Made by a program: the position numbers and the translations under genes. 64,000 nt of DNA, taken from contig JACQAZ010000048.1 of assembly GCA_016194705.1 (NCBI GenBank), positions 1 to 64,000 of the forward strand, read 5' to 3'. The notes under the pieces are model-generated. The model had not been told where the DNA came from. It did no database searches and saw only the letters and a program-made list of their open reading frames with translations. The stretch is from Elusimicrobiota bacterium (GTDB lineage: Bacteria > Elusimicrobiota > Elusimicrobia > UBA1565 > UBA9628). Below are positions 8,935 to 18,097 of the stretch, in pieces (within the stretch, counting starts at the first letter, position 1; every line of letters starts with the position of its first letter).

Positions 8935-10248
8935 CTAGAACAGCTCGGCCGTCACGCGCCGGACCTCGTCGAGCGTCGTCACCCCGCCCCAAGCCTTCGA
9001 CACGCCGTCCATGAGCAAGGTCTTCATGCCGTTGGCTATGGCGGCGCGCCTGAGTTCGGCCAGCGTGGATTTCGCCGTGATCAGTTCACGCAGGGCCTTG
9101 TTCAGGACGAGGACTTCGAAGATGCCGGTGCGGCCCTTGTAGCCCGTCTGCTTGCATTCCGCGCAGCCCTTCCCTTTCATGAACTTGCCCCCTGGAGTCA
9201 TGATGAGCTTGAGGATCGTCTTGCTGTCCTCGGGCGGCAGCGTGCGCACGATCATGTCGGCCGCTTCGGCGTCGGCCTCGACGCTTTCGGCGCAGGTCGT
9301 GCAGACCTTTCGGACCAGGCGCTAGGCCAGAGCCCCGATCAGGGCGTCGGTGATCAGAAAGGGCGGGATGCCCATGTCGATGAGGCGCGTGATGACGCCC
9401 GTCGTGGAGATCGTGTGGATCGTCGAGAAAATCAGGTGGCCGGTCAGTGCCGCGCGCATGGCGATCTCGGCGGTCTCCAAGTCGCGCACCTCGCCGACCA
9501 TGATGATGTTGGGGTCCTGGCGCAGGATGGAGCGCAGGCCGTCGGCGAATGAGAAGCCGGCCTTCGGATTGACGCTGGACTGCGTGGTGCGGGCCAGCTG
9601 GTATTCGACGGGGTCCTCCAAGGTCATGATGTTGATCTCGGGGCGGTTGAGGTAGTTGAGCACGCTGCACAGCGTCGTGGTCTTGCCGCCTCCCGTGACG
9701 CCGCAAACGAAGAAGATGCCGCTGGGGCTGGAGATCGCTTCCTTGAGCAGCTTCAGGTCGTTGGGCGTGAAGCCCAGGGCCTCCATGTTCAGCGTGTTGG
9801 CCCCCATGTCGAGCAGGCGGATGACGAGCTTGTCGCCGTGGATGGTCGGGAAGGACGAGGCGCGGAAGCGCACCGGCCGCTTGTCGATGGTCAGTGCGAA
9901 GGCTCCGTCTTCGGGCGTGTAGGCGGAGGCCGCCTGCGGCGAGAAGCCCGACTCGACGCGCAGGTGCGCGGTGACCGGCAGCTCCTTCTTGGGGAAGGTC
10001 AGGCGGTCCTTGAGCTCGCCGTCGATGCGGAAGCGGACCAGGATGATGTCTCCCTGGGGCTCGAAGTGGACGTCGCTGGCGCCCTCGCGGATCGAATGCT
10101 CCAGGACCACGGCGGCCAGCTGATTGGTCAGCGCGTTGCTGTCGGTCTTGCCGAGCTGGGAGTGGATGAACTTGTAGGTGTCCTCGAGCGTCTTGGCGCC
10201 CCCGAAGGGAATCTCCGGCAGCTTGCTTTCTTCGGTGAATAGTCCCAT
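8935..10248 (-). pseudogene. GspE/PilB-family secretion/pilus ATPase interrupted by an in-frame TAG
   Basis: The frame from 10248 to 8935 encodes 437 residues of a type II secretion/type IV pilus assembly ATPase, except that codon 309 (9322-9324) is TAG. The first part has the Walker A GVTGGGKTTT, the Asp box, Walker B (IIMVGEVRDLETAE) and His box (FSTIHTI). After the stop the same frame continues RLVRKVC with both cysteine pairs of the zinc knuckle (CTTC, CAEC) and ends normally. Family members have Gln at the stop position (AQRLVR), so CAG to TAG explains it. The N-terminal T2SSE_N region is short. TAG is used as a normal stop by other genes here, so this is a nonsense mutation or sequencing error rather than recoding. 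The first fragment alone would lack the zinc knuckle. Confidence 0.85.
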
Positions 10249-10316
10249 CGCGGAGGAAGGATAGCAGGGCGGGCCATTCCTGTCAATGCTCGCGGTATTT
10301 ATTAGAATGATGGCCG

Positions 10317-12068
10317 ATGAAGACCGGTTCTCCGCAAGGAGTCGACGGCCGAGACCTTCGCTGGGCCGCGGGGATCGGTTCTTCGCTTGCGCTGCTCTAC
10401 TGGAGCCATCATGCGCGCACCTTCGGTGCCGGCGACAGCCCGCAGCACGTGCTCAGCGCGCTGACTTGGGGTGTCTCCCGGCCTCCCGGCTATCCGTTGT
10501 ATACGGCGCTGGGCCACGCATTCTCTCGATTGCCTCTGGGTTCCCCTGCGAGCCTCGTCAACGCTTTCTCGGGCGTGGTGCACGCGGCGGCATCCGCTAT
10601 TTTTTTTCTCGTCTTGCGCCGCCGGCGCTGCGGCCCGGCCGCCGCCTTGACCGCGACGGCCCTTATGAGCCTCTCATCGCTTTATTGGTATTACTCCGAA
10701 GTCGCCGAGGTGAGGGCGCTCAACGATCTGCTGGCCGTGGGAGCGGCGCTGCTGTGTCTCTCGGGCAATCCGATCCTTCTCGGCTGCTGCGTCGGGCTCG
10801 GCCTGAGCCATCATCCCTCTTACATCTTCATCCTGCCCGCCATCGCATATCGGCTCAAGGACCGGCGACTTAAGCCGCAATTTTGGGCCCCGTTTGCCTT
10901 ATCTGTGGCCGGGGCCTGCGCCGCCCCCTACGCTCTGCTATGGCTGCGCCTCTGTTGGGGGCGTGCGCCCCTTTACAATCCGGACGACGTCCGAACGGCA
11001 AGAGATGTCCTGGACCTCTTCCTAAGGAAAAACACGGGCGGGTTCGCGAGCTTCGCGGCCGGACTGCCTGAGGTTCGCCAATTCGAGCCGGCGCGCTGCC
11101 TGCGCGAGGCCGGCTGGTTCCTCCAGCTCGCCTGGCGCGACCTGCTGCCGCCCGGCATCCTGCTCGCGGTGCTGGGCTGTCATCGCCTCTGGAAGACCGA
11201 CCGCAAGGAGCTGGCCTTCTGGTGGCTGTGGGTCCTGGGCAGCCTCCTGCCGGTGGTCCTGATCAGCAGCCAGGAGATCAGGTTCGGCGACCAGGACTAC
11301 CTGCGCGCGATGGTCGTCCGCTTCTACCTCCTGCCGCTCATCGGGCTCTTCGCCCTGGCCGGGATCGGGGCCGATTGGGTGTTGTCGCGCTCGCGCAAGG
11401 AACTGGGCTGGGCGCTCGCCGCGGCGGCGATTCTCTGCCCGCTCGTCTTGGGGTCCGTGGACTTGAGCGCCAGCGACCCTTTGCGTTCATACGCCGAGGA
11501 CATTTTGCGCAGCTCCGGGCCCCGCGACATGATCCTGCTGACCTCCGACGAGGCGAATTTCTCGCTCCTGTACATGGACCTCGTCGAGAGAAAGACGCAG
11601 GACAGGGTCTTCTTGGTGCCGGTCCTTTTCTCCCAGAAGTCCTACATCGAACGGCTCTCAAAGAGGCATCCCGACCTGAAGCTGCCTCGGGACGAGCGCG
11701 GACTCTCGCGCAGCCTGTCGCGCTGGATGGCGGAGAATCCCGATCGGCCGCTCGAAGGCGAGCCGACGATGCGCGACACGCTCGTGCAGGTCTCCTCGGC
11801 CTGCTTTCCGCACGGAGTGCTCGTGCGATTGGGCAACGGCTTCCCGCCGCTGCAGGAGTCCGCCGCGCAGGCGCGCCATTTCCTCGCCGAATCCTCGGCC
11901 GAGAAGGTGCCCGGCTGGGGCCTCAGGCCGTGGACGCAGGAGGTCTACCTGCTCAAGGCCTACGCGATGATCCTCGAGTTCTACGGCTCGTTTGTCCGCC
12001 GTTCCGGCGACCAGGGGCTGGCCGAGCGCGTTGGGCGGGATTTCGACGCCGTGATCTCCGTGCGCTGA
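10317..12068 (+). CDS. DUF2723-type multi-pass membrane protein (GT-C-like)
   Basis: 583 residues. The N-terminal motif GAGDSPQHVLSAL...RPPGYPLYTALG is the DUF2723 signature (normally GDSGEL...HPPGYPLY), a family of inner-membrane GT-C-like proteins with about ten helices. The last 200 residues are soluble and face the periplasm by the usual topology. A TAGAAT hexamer eight bases before the ATG suggests a near-leaderless transcript. It is 19 bases upstream of proB, but proB has its own -10. The sugar donor and acceptor are unknown. Confidence 0.8.
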   Translation: MKTGSPQGVDGRDLRWAAGIGSSLALLYWSHHARTFGAGDSPQHVLSALTWGVSRPPGYPLYTALGHAFSRLPLGSPASLVNAFSGVVHAAASAIFFLVLRRRRCGPAAALTATALMSLSSLYWYYSEVAEVRALNDLLAVGAALLCLSGNPILLGCCVGLGLSHHPSYIFILPAIAYRLKDRRLKPQFWAPFALSVAGACAAPYALLWLRLCWGRAPLYNPDDVRTARDVLDLFLRKNTGGFASFAAGLPEVRQFEPARCLREAGWFLQLAWRDLLPPGILLAVLGCHRLWKTDRKELAFWWLWVLGSLLPVVLISSQEIRFGDQDYLRAMVVRFYLLPLIGLFALAGIGADWVLSRSRKELGWALAAAAILCPLVLGSVDLSASDPLRSYAEDILRSSGPRDMILLTSDEANFSLLYMDLVERKTQDRVFLVPVLFSQKSYIERLSKRHPDLKLPRDERGLSRSLSRWMAENPDRPLEGEPTMRDTLVQVSSACFPHGVLVRLGNGFPPLQESAAQARHFLAESSAEKVPGWGLRPWTQEVYLLKAYAMILEFYGSFVRRSGDQGLAERVGRDFDAVISVR

Positions 12069-12075
12069 GCTTTTG

Positions 12076-12081
12076 TAGAAT
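12076..12081 (+). promoter_or_regulatory. -10 box (TAGAAT) six bases before the proB GTG
   Basis: Lies in the 19-base gap after the DUF2723 gene. No SD is seen, so proB is likely translated from a leaderless mRNA. Confidence 0.6.
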
Positions 12082-12087
12082 AGTCTC

Positions 12088-13179
12088 GTGAAACCCCGCC
12101 GCGTGGTCGTCAAATTGGGCTCGGGAGTGCTCTCCGCGGGCAAGGACCGCCTGGACCTGGAGGTGGTGCGGCGCCTCGCGCGGGAGATCGCCGCCTTCTC
12201 GACCGGCGCCCATGAGGCGATCGTCGTCTCGTCCGGGGCGATCCTGGCCGGACGGGAGAAGCTCGGGCTTAAAGTCCGTCCGGCCACCGTCCAACTCAAG
12301 CAGGCCGTCGCGGCCGTGGGACAGAGCAGGCTCATGCGCGCCTGGGAGGAGTCTTTCGCCCGGCAGCGCCGGACCGTGGCGCAGATCCTGCTGACCCGCG
12401 AAGACGTGCGCCACCGCAATCGCTACCTCAACGCGCGCAACACGATCTTCGCCCTCCTGCGCTTGGGCGCCGTTCCCGTCATCAACGAGAACGACACCGT
12501 CGCCGACGAGGAGATCAAGTTCGGGGAGAACGACGTGCTCTCGGCTCTGGTCGCGGGGCTGTGCGACGCAGAGCTCCTCGTCCTGCTAACCGATCAGGAC
12601 GGCCTCTACACCGCCGATCCCCGGTTGGACCCCGCCGCGCGCTTGATCCCATCGGTCGGCGAGGGCCATTTTCAGGCCAAGCTGGGCCGCGCCGGGGCGA
12701 CGGGTTCGGGCGGCATGGAGTCGAAGGTCCGCGCGGCCCGGATGGCCGCCACCGCGGGGATCACGGCGGTGATCGCCAACGGTTTCGTTCCCGGGACTCT
12801 CGCCCGCGTCCTTGCCGGAGAAGAGGTCGGGACTCGTTTCCTTCCGAGGGCGGCGCCGATGGACAAGCGCAAGGCCTGGCTGGCCTTCGCTTCGCACCCG
12901 CGCGGCTCGATCCATGTCGACGCAGGCGCGCGCCAGGCGCTGGTCAGCGGGGGGAAAAGCTTGCTGCCTTCGGGGGTGCGGTCGCTGTCCAAGACCTTCG
13001 CCTCGGGGGACGTCGTGAGCCTTGTGGCCGACGGGGCCGAGTTCGCGCGCGGCCTGACCAATTACGGCTCGCAGGATCTCGACCGCATCAAGGGGCTCAA
13101 GACCTCGCAGATCGAGCAGGTCCTCGGGCACAAGCCCGCCGACGAGGTCGTGCATCGGGACAACCTGGCCGTGCTCTGA
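12088..13179 (+). CDS. proB: Glutamate 5-kinase with PUA domain
   Basis: 363 residues, the full two-domain form. It phosphorylates L-glutamate, the first step of proline synthesis. The amino-acid-kinase domain (1-255) starts RRVVVKLGSGVL, with VSSGAI, INENDTVADEEIKFGENDVLSA and GTGSGGMESK-like (GATGSGGMESKV) motifs. The PUA domain (about 275-350: GSIHVDAGARQAL, LLPSGVRS) is the usual C-terminal extension. It starts with GTG. proA follows, separated by a pilin gene. Confidence 0.95.
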   Translation: MKPRRVVVKLGSGVLSAGKDRLDLEVVRRLAREIAAFSTGAHEAIVVSSGAILAGREKLGLKVRPATVQLKQAVAAVGQSRLMRAWEESFARQRRTVAQILLTREDVRHRNRYLNARNTIFALLRLGAVPVINENDTVADEEIKFGENDVLSALVAGLCDAELLVLLTDQDGLYTADPRLDPAARLIPSVGEGHFQAKLGRAGATGSGGMESKVRAARMAATAGITAVIANGFVPGTLARVLAGEEVGTRFLPRAAPMDKRKAWLAFASHPRGSIHVDAGARQALVSGGKSLLPSGVRSLSKTFASGDVVSLVADGAEFARGLTNYGSQDLDRIKGLKTSQIEQVLGHKPADEVVHRDNLAVL

Positions 13180-13256
13180 TAATTCACAATTCACCCACGA
13201 AAAGACCCTTGTCATGCCTAGGAAAATCACCTAAGCTATCGAGGGAGCCGGCCACC

Positions 13257-13688
13257 ATGCGACCGAAGCCAACACGCGGATTCACCCTAATCGAATTGCT
13301 GGTGGTCGTGCTGATCATCGGCATCTTGGCGGCGATTGCCGTTCCCCAGTACTTTAGAGTCGTCGAGAGGGGCAAGTTCGCCGAGTCCATGCAATGGGTC
13401 ACCTGGGCCAAGGGAGCCCAGGAGCGGTATCTCGCCAAGAACGGAATCTACTACAGCGGCACCTTGGGAACCAATTCCTCGCCGCCGTTCGACTCGAGCC
13501 TGGGTGCGATGCGCAAGTTCTCGGTCGGCTCGATCCAGACCACAGGCTCGCCGTCCTGGATCATACTGCTGACGCGCAACTCCCCGTGCCCGGCGATTTA
13601 CGGCTGCTACACGGTCTCTTACGCCGCTCCTCCGGGCACGGTCGGGTGCACCTCGACGGACTGCACCCAGGACCTGATGCCCAACTAG
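13257..13688 (+). CDS. Type IV prepilin-like major pilin, copy A
   Basis: 143 residues. The leader MRPKPTRG is cut before F, then comes TLIELLVVVLIIGILAAIAVPQY with Glu5 and a C-terminal globular domain. Four cysteines (NSPCP, YGCY, VGCT, TDCT) would form two disulfides. It is about 85% identical to the pilin at 23578-24015 over the mature length. It lies between proB and proA, 77 bases after one and 13 before the other, in the same orientation. The ATG was chosen by alignment with the copy at 24015; a longer frame upstream is proB out of frame. It could be a pilus subunit or a type II secretion pseudopilin. Confidence 0.9.
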   Translation: MRPKPTRGFTLIELLVVVLIIGILAAIAVPQYFRVVERGKFAESMQWVTWAKGAQERYLAKNGIYYSGTLGTNSSPPFDSSLGAMRKFSVGSIQTTGSPSWIILLTRNSPCPAIYGCYTVSYAAPPGTVGCTSTDCTQDLMPN

Positions 13689-13701
13689 CCGGCCGGCGCG
13701 C

Positions 13702-14967
13702 ATGCCCGAGATAGACCCGACCGCCGCGCTGGCCCGCCGCGCCAAGGAGGCGTCCCGAGCGCTGGCCCTGGCTCCGACCTCGGCGAAAAACGCCGCCCTG
13801 CGCGCGATGGCGCGCGAGCTGCGCAAGAGCAAGCAAGCCGTGCTCGGCGTCAACGCCTCCGAGGTCAAGGCCGCCCGAGCCGCCGGGGCCGCCCCGGCCT
13901 TCGTCGACCGCTTGGCCCTCGACGCCGGGCGCCTCGAGAAGATCGCCCGCGGCCTCGAAAAAGTCGCGGAGCTCCCCGACCCCGTGGGCGAGGTCCGCGA
14001 TTTCGCGCAGCGGCCCAACGGACTCACGATCCGCCGCATGCGCGTGCCCTTGGGCGTGATCGCGATCATCTACGAGTCGAGGCCGGGCGTCACGGCCGAC
14101 GCGGCGGCCCTGTGCGTCAAATCCGGGAACGCGGCCCTCCTGCGCGGGGGCAGGGAAGCGATCCGGACGAACGCGCTGATCGCCAAGGCCCTGGCCCGCG
14201 GACTCAAGGCGTCTGGGTTGCCCGCCGGCGCCGTCGGCTTCGTCGCCGACCCGGACCGGGCGGCGGTCAAGCGCCTGCTCGCACTCGAGGGCCTCATCGA
14301 CCTCGTGATCCCGCGTGGGGGCCCGGAGCTGACCGTCATGGTCAGGCGCGAGTCGGCCATCCCCGTGCTGTCCCACGACAAGGGGCTCTGCCATGTCTAC
14401 GTGGACGCCTCGGCCGACCTTGCGATGGCCGTGGAGATCTGCTTTAACGCCAAGGCCGAGCGTCCGGGCGTTTGCAACGCGATGGAGACTTTGCTCGTGC
14501 ACGAAAAGATCGCGCGGGAGTTTCTGCCGAGGATGGCGGCGCGCTATGAGAGGGCCGGCGTCGAGCTGCGCGGCTGTCCCCGGACTCGAAAGATCCTGCG
14601 CGCCATCAAGCCCGCCGCCCCGGCGGATTGGGACACGGAGTATCTCGACCTCATCCTATCCATCAGGACGGTGCGCTCGCTCGACGAGGCCGTCGACCAC
14701 ATCGCCCGCCACGGCTCGGGCCTGGCCGAGGCGATAGTGGCCCGGGACCGTAAAGCCGCTCGGCGCTTCCTCAGAGAGGTCGACGCCGGCGCGGTGTACC
14801 ACAACGCCTCGACGCGCTTCACCGACGGCGGCGAGTTCGGCCTGGGCGCCGAGATGGGGATCTCGACCCAGAAGCTGCACGCCCGGGGTCCCGTCGCCCT
14901 CGAGGGCCTGACCTGCGAAAAGTTCATCGTCGAGGGTTCGGGGCAGGTCCGCGACAGCACTGCTTAG
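13702..14967 (+). CDS. proA: Glutamate-5-semialdehyde dehydrogenase (gamma-glutamyl phosphate reductase)
   Basis: 421 residues, full length. It reduces gamma-glutamyl phosphate with NADPH in proline synthesis and partners with ProB. The catalytic Cys258 is in RPGVCNAMET; GVIAIIYESRPGVT and the C-terminal GGEFGLGAEMGIST are family hallmarks. Its 3' end overlaps the convergent protease gene by four bases (TAG at 14965-14967 against TAA at 14964-14966). Confidence 0.95.
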   Translation: MPEIDPTAALARRAKEASRALALAPTSAKNAALRAMARELRKSKQAVLGVNASEVKAARAAGAAPAFVDRLALDAGRLEKIARGLEKVAELPDPVGEVRDFAQRPNGLTIRRMRVPLGVIAIIYESRPGVTADAAALCVKSGNAALLRGGREAIRTNALIAKALARGLKASGLPAGAVGFVADPDRAAVKRLLALEGLIDLVIPRGGPELTVMVRRESAIPVLSHDKGLCHVYVDASADLAMAVEICFNAKAERPGVCNAMETLLVHEKIAREFLPRMAARYERAGVELRGCPRTRKILRAIKPAAPADWDTEYLDLILSIRTVRSLDEAVDHIARHGSGLAEAIVARDRKAARRFLREVDAGAVYHNASTRFTDGGEFGLGAEMGISTQKLHARGPVALEGLTCEKFIVEGSGQVRDSTA

Positions 14968-16430
14968 CGCAGGTCGGCGGAGCGGTCGGCCGGCAGGTTG
15001 TAGCGCTTGATGATGTCTTCGTTGGCGCGCTCGGCGCGCTGAGCGTCGAGCACGAAGGTGAACCCCGACTGGTCGACGGACGGGTCGGTCTCCACGACGT
15101 GAGTGCCGCCGCGCGGATGCCGGAAGGCCTCGATGAGATCGCGCATGCTCCCGATGGGCCTGCCGTTGACGGATCCGATGACCTGATTGCGGTACTCGTG
15201 GTAGCCTTCGTTGACGGCATCGGGAAGGACGTGGGCCAGGACGATCGCCTTGCGTCGCTCCGCCGTCGGAAGGCCGAACTCCAAGTAGACTTTGAGGTCG
15301 GTCGGGACCTCGTTGTAGTCCCAGGTCGCGAGGTAGTTCCAGGACAAAGGCGTGAAGACCAGCCCCGCGAATACGAAATAGCTGGGACGGTTTCCGTAAG
15401 ATGGACCCGCGACCAGGTTGTCGAAGACCTTGAGGGGCACCGGGACGGTCAGGGCGCGGCCGCCCCGCAGCACGCCGAGGACGGCTTTCTCGCCGACCTG
15501 GTGGCGGTCGATGAAGTGGTTCATGAGGAGGCGCTCGTTCCTCCGGAAATGGACGGTTCCGTCGTCGTAGATCGCCAAGCCGTCGATGGCGGTCAGGACG
15601 TCTCCCTTGCGCAGGAGCCCCCAGCCCGACGAGCCGTAGGCCACCGTCGAGACGAGCACTCCCGTCGCCCCGGGCTCCAGACCCAGGTAGGCCCTCTTGG
15701 CGGCGTTCTCCACCGACTCGTAGCGCACACCGAGGTCCGGCACTCCGTCGTAGCGGCCGTCTTTGACGTCGGTCAGGAAGCGCTCGATGACGGGAGCGGG
15801 CACCGCGTACCCGATGTTCTGCGCCTCGGTCTGCATCTGGAATGAGATTCCCGCGAGCCTGCCGTCCTTGATCATCGGTCCGCCGGAGTTGCCGGGGTTG
15901 ATAGCGGCGTCGGTCTGGATGGTCAGCATGCTGCGGCCCGAGTGCGAGTATTCGGTGACCTCGACGCGGGAGACGATGCCCTCTGTGACCGAGAGGTCGT
16001 CGCCGCCGTCCGGAAAGCCGTACACCGAGACCTTTTCGCGGCGCATCGGCAGGACGCCCAACGCCAGGGGCTTGGTCCCGTGATGGAAGGACGGATCCTC
16101 CACATTGAGAAGCGCCAACTCGCTGTCGTTGGCGATGAACTCGACCTTGGCCGCGTATTTCTTGGCGTCGCCGGCTTTCCGGACCTCGACGAAGACATGG
16201 TCGGCCACGACGTGCGCGTTGGTGAGTATGCGTCCGCCCTCGATCACGCAGCCCGAGCCGGAGAGGGACTCCTGCGGCGCCATCTGCCAGGGCTGGAGAT
16301 AGTCCGGCTTGCGCACCGTAGTGAAGATGCGCACGACCGACTTGGCGACGGGATCGTCGCCCTGATCGGAGGGCGTCTCGGCGGCGGCCAGCGGCGCGCA
16401 GAGGGGGAGAGCAAGGAGAAGCTTGAGCAT
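14964..16430 (-). CDS. Periplasmic HtrA/DegP-like serine protease with PDZ-type domain
   Basis: 488 residues. The signal peptide MLKLLLALPLCAPLAAA is followed by a trypsin-fold domain with His73 (TNAHVV), Asp102 (NDSELALL) and Ser182 (NPGNSGGPM). A PDZ-like region follows (about 235-320, GATGVLVSTVAYGSSGWGLL, GDVLTAIDGLAI). A second, weaker PDZ-like segment near the C-terminus has NQVIGSVNGRPIGSMRDL. The family degrades or refolds damaged envelope proteins. A TAGTAT box six bases before the ATG, without an SD, suggests leaderless expression. Confidence 0.88.
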   Translation of the reverse strand: MLKLLLALPLCAPLAAAETPSDQGDDPVAKSVVRIFTTVRKPDYLQPWQMAPQESLSGSGCVIEGGRILTNAHVVADHVFVEVRKAGDAKKYAAKVEFIANDSELALLNVEDPSFHHGTKPLALGVLPMRREKVSVYGFPDGGDDLSVTEGIVSRVEVTEYSHSGRSMLTIQTDAAINPGNSGGPMIKDGRLAGISFQMQTEAQNIGYAVPAPVIERFLTDVKDGRYDGVPDLGVRYESVENAAKRAYLGLEPGATGVLVSTVAYGSSGWGLLRKGDVLTAIDGLAIYDDGTVHFRRNERLLMNHFIDRHQVGEKAVLGVLRGGRALTVPVPLKVFDNLVAGPSYGNRPSYFVFAGLVFTPLSWNYLATWDYNEVPTDLKVYLEFGLPTAERRKAIVLAHVLPDAVNEGYHEYRNQVIGSVNGRPIGSMRDLIEAFRHPRGGTHVVETDPSVDQSGFTFVLDAQRAERANEDIIKRYNLPADRSADLR

Positions 16431-16436
16431 GCCGTA

Positions 16437-16442
16437 ATACTA
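16437..16442 (-). promoter_or_regulatory. -10 box (TAGTAT) six bases before the protease ATG
   Basis: Hexamer at 16442-16437 with a six-base gap to the start codon. No SD. Confidence 0.5.
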
Positions 16443-16598
16443 CTTGGTCGGGCGCGGCGGCGTCAAGGTCCCGACGATCGGCCGGTCCAAAGCCCTAGGG
16501 GGCTTAGGCACTCTTGCGCGGCGTCTCTAGGGCTTTAGACTCAGGGGGCCAAGCGGGATTGGGCCTACAATAAGGATGCAGCTACCAAGGAGGGTGAT

Positions 16599-17036
16599 AT
16601 GTCCAAGAAGCTTTTTTTCGCGGCGGTCGTCCTGCTGGCGTGCGGCCCTCTGGCGGTCCGGGCTCAGAATGACCGCAAGATCAGCGAAGGGATGGGACGG
16701 CTCCTCCAGGGCGACCGGCGCCGCGTCGATGAGACACTCGAGCGCCGGATCTCGAACGGCGCACTTCGCCTTGAGATCGCCGCCGTCCTGAACTACTTCC
16801 GGGCGCGCGACTCCCAAATGGCGGCCGAGACTCCGCGGCAGGAGAAAGTCGCGTTGAGCCGCGCAGACTCGTGGACGGGCGACCCGCAGTCGCTGGCGGC
16901 CATCGGGAATTCCTCGGCCGCGCTGAGTTCCCGCATGAAGACCTCCGCTCTCGAGCGGTTCCGGCTTTACGTGCACTCGGCGCTGGCGAGCGCCGCCAAG
17001 AAGTACGGCCTCGATGCCTGTCCTTTCGGCAAATAG
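16599..17036 (+). CDS. Small secreted protein of unknown function
   Basis: 145 residues with a clear signal peptide ending VRAQ. The mature part is mostly helical, with one cysteine near the C-terminus (DACPFGK). No family is recognised. It has a strong SD (AAGGAGGGTGAT) directly before the ATG and a TACAAT -10 candidate at 16566-16571. The upstream 80 bases contain CTAGGG/GGGCC repeats like those upstream of other secreted-protein genes here. Confidence 0.75.
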   Translation: MSKKLFFAAVVLLACGPLAVRAQNDRKISEGMGRLLQGDRRRVDETLERRISNGALRLEIAAVLNYFRARDSQMAAETPRQEKVALSRADSWTGDPQSLAAIGNSSAALSSRMKTSALERFRLYVHSALASAAKKYGLDACPFGK

Positions 17037-17064
17037 AGCCTAGCCCGAAGGCCCGCCGGCTCGC

Positions 17065-17070
17065 TATAAT
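17065..17070 (+). promoter_or_regulatory. -10 box (TATAAT) for the cyclophilin gene
   Basis: Consensus hexamer about 50 bases upstream of the ATG at 17121, followed by a leader that contains an SD (AAAGGAGA). Confidence 0.6.
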
Positions 17071-17120
17071 ATGGGAACGGACCCAGGCCTGCATGAAGCA
17101 GCTCGTATAAAGGAGAGACT

Positions 17121-17594
17121 ATGCCCGACAACCCCACCGCCGAGATCGAGACCACGCTCGGCAAGATCAGCATCGAGCTCTTCGCCAAGGAAGCGCCCGA
17201 CACGGTCAAGAACTTCGTGACCTTGGCGGAGAAGGGCTACTACGACGGCGTCATTTTCCACCGCGTCATCCCCGGCTTCATGATCCAGGGAGGCGACCCG
17301 ACGGGCACCGGCCGCGGGGGGCCGGGCTACACGATCCTTGACGAGTTCCACCCCAAGCTCAAGCATTCAAAGGCGGGGATGCTCTCAATGGCCAACGCGG
17401 GCCCCGACACGGGCGGCTCGCAGTTCTTCATCACCTTGGCCGCGACGCCCCACCTCGACAACCGCCACGCGATCTTCGGCCAGGTGATCGACGGCCACGA
17501 CGTCGTCAAGAAGATCGGCGATTCCCCGCGCGACCGCGGCGACCGGCCCAACACGCCGGTCAAGATGGTCAGCGTCAAGATCAAGAAGAATTAG
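17121..17594 (+). CDS. Cyclophilin-type peptidyl-prolyl cis-trans isomerase
   Basis: 157 residues, a single minimal cyclophilin domain without a signal peptide, so cytoplasmic. It speeds cis-trans isomerisation of X-Pro bonds. FHRVIPGFMIQGGDPTGTG carries the catalytic Arg; SMANAGPDTGGSQFFI and HLDNRHAIFGQV complete the active site. The SD AAGGAGA lies five bases before the ATG. Its 3' end overlaps the convergent transposase-like gene by 14 bases. Confidence 0.95.
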   Translation: MPDNPTAEIETTLGKISIELFAKEAPDTVKNFVTLAEKGYYDGVIFHRVIPGFMIQGGDPTGTGRGGPGYTILDEFHPKLKHSKAGMLSMANAGPDTGGSQFFITLAATPHLDNRHAIFGQVIDGHDVVKKIGDSPRDRGDRPNTPVKMVSVKIKKN

Positions 17595-18048
17595 CCCCGA
17601 CGGACTCGCGCGTCATGATGCGCGTCAAGGCGTCGAGGTGCCGCCGCCAAAATCCAGCGCGGGCATGCGGTGTCGCGGCTGCCTTCCAAGACGCCAACTC
17701 CCGTTGGGTCAGTCCGTCGAGATAGAGCCACCAACAGCGCTCTAGCCGTCCGTCGCGTCCCCAGACATCGATCCGGCGCGCGACCGTGCTGCGCCTGCCC
17801 AGTTTCGCCGGGAGGCTGCGCAAAGGGCGGCCCGTTCCGATCAACCACAGCAGGGCCGCAAAGCAGGCTCTGTCGCTTGCCGCCGGGCGTCCCCCGCGCC
17901 TCGAGTTCTTGCGGTGAGGTCGGCGTGGTTGCGGGAACAAGCCCTCTAGACGGGCCCAGTCGGCATCCGTGAGGGATGGCCAGGGTCCGGCCGGATTCTC
18001 TGTTTCTCGACGAGGGTTTTGGGACAAGAGCCGTGTCTGGCGCACCAA
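17581..18048 (-). CDS. Orphan IS5-type transposase N-terminal-domain protein (DUF4096-like)
   Basis: About 155 residues. LTDADWARLEGLFP, GGRPAASDRACFAALLWLIGTGRPLRSLP and STVARRIDVWGRDGRLER match the helix-turn-helix N-terminal domain of IS5/IS4-family transposases, but there is no DDE catalytic domain. It is either a remnant or a free-standing DNA-binding protein. The start is uncertain: TTG 18048 and GTG 18045 are possible, and the open frame continues upstream to a TAG at 18103-18105. The start region is enclosed by a 20-bp inverted repeat (18008-18027/18078-18097), and an ECF-type promoter points at it from 18164-18191. Confidence 0.5.
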   Translation of the reverse strand: MVRQTRLLSQNPRRETENPAGPWPSLTDADWARLEGLFPQPRRPHRKNSRRGGRPAASDRACFAALLWLIGTGRPLRSLPAKLGRRSTVARRIDVWGRDGRLERCWWLYLDGLTQRELASWKAAATPHARAGFWRRHLDALTRIMTRESVGANSS

Positions 18049-18097
18049 CTCTTCCCATTCCCGATAGAACCCCGTCGTTGTCCCGAAACCCTCGTCG
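18008..18097. repeat. 20-bp inverted repeat around the start of the transposase-like gene
   Basis: Arms 18008-18027 and 18078-18097 share CGACGAGGGTTT-GGGACAA with one mismatch and a 50-base spacer. In the minus-strand transcript they would fold into a long hairpin holding the possible TTG/GTG starts in its loop. No target-site duplication or second element end is seen. Confidence 0.6.

Noticed and set aside
9322..9324. TAG read as Gln by an altered genetic code
   Set aside because: Other genes here end properly at TAG (for example 3850, 13688, 14967, 17594, 46788, 58401), so TAG is a normal stop.
17581..18058. Complete insertion sequence
   Set aside because: No DDE domain, no terminal repeats flanking the whole gene and no target duplication; only the N-terminal transposase domain is present.
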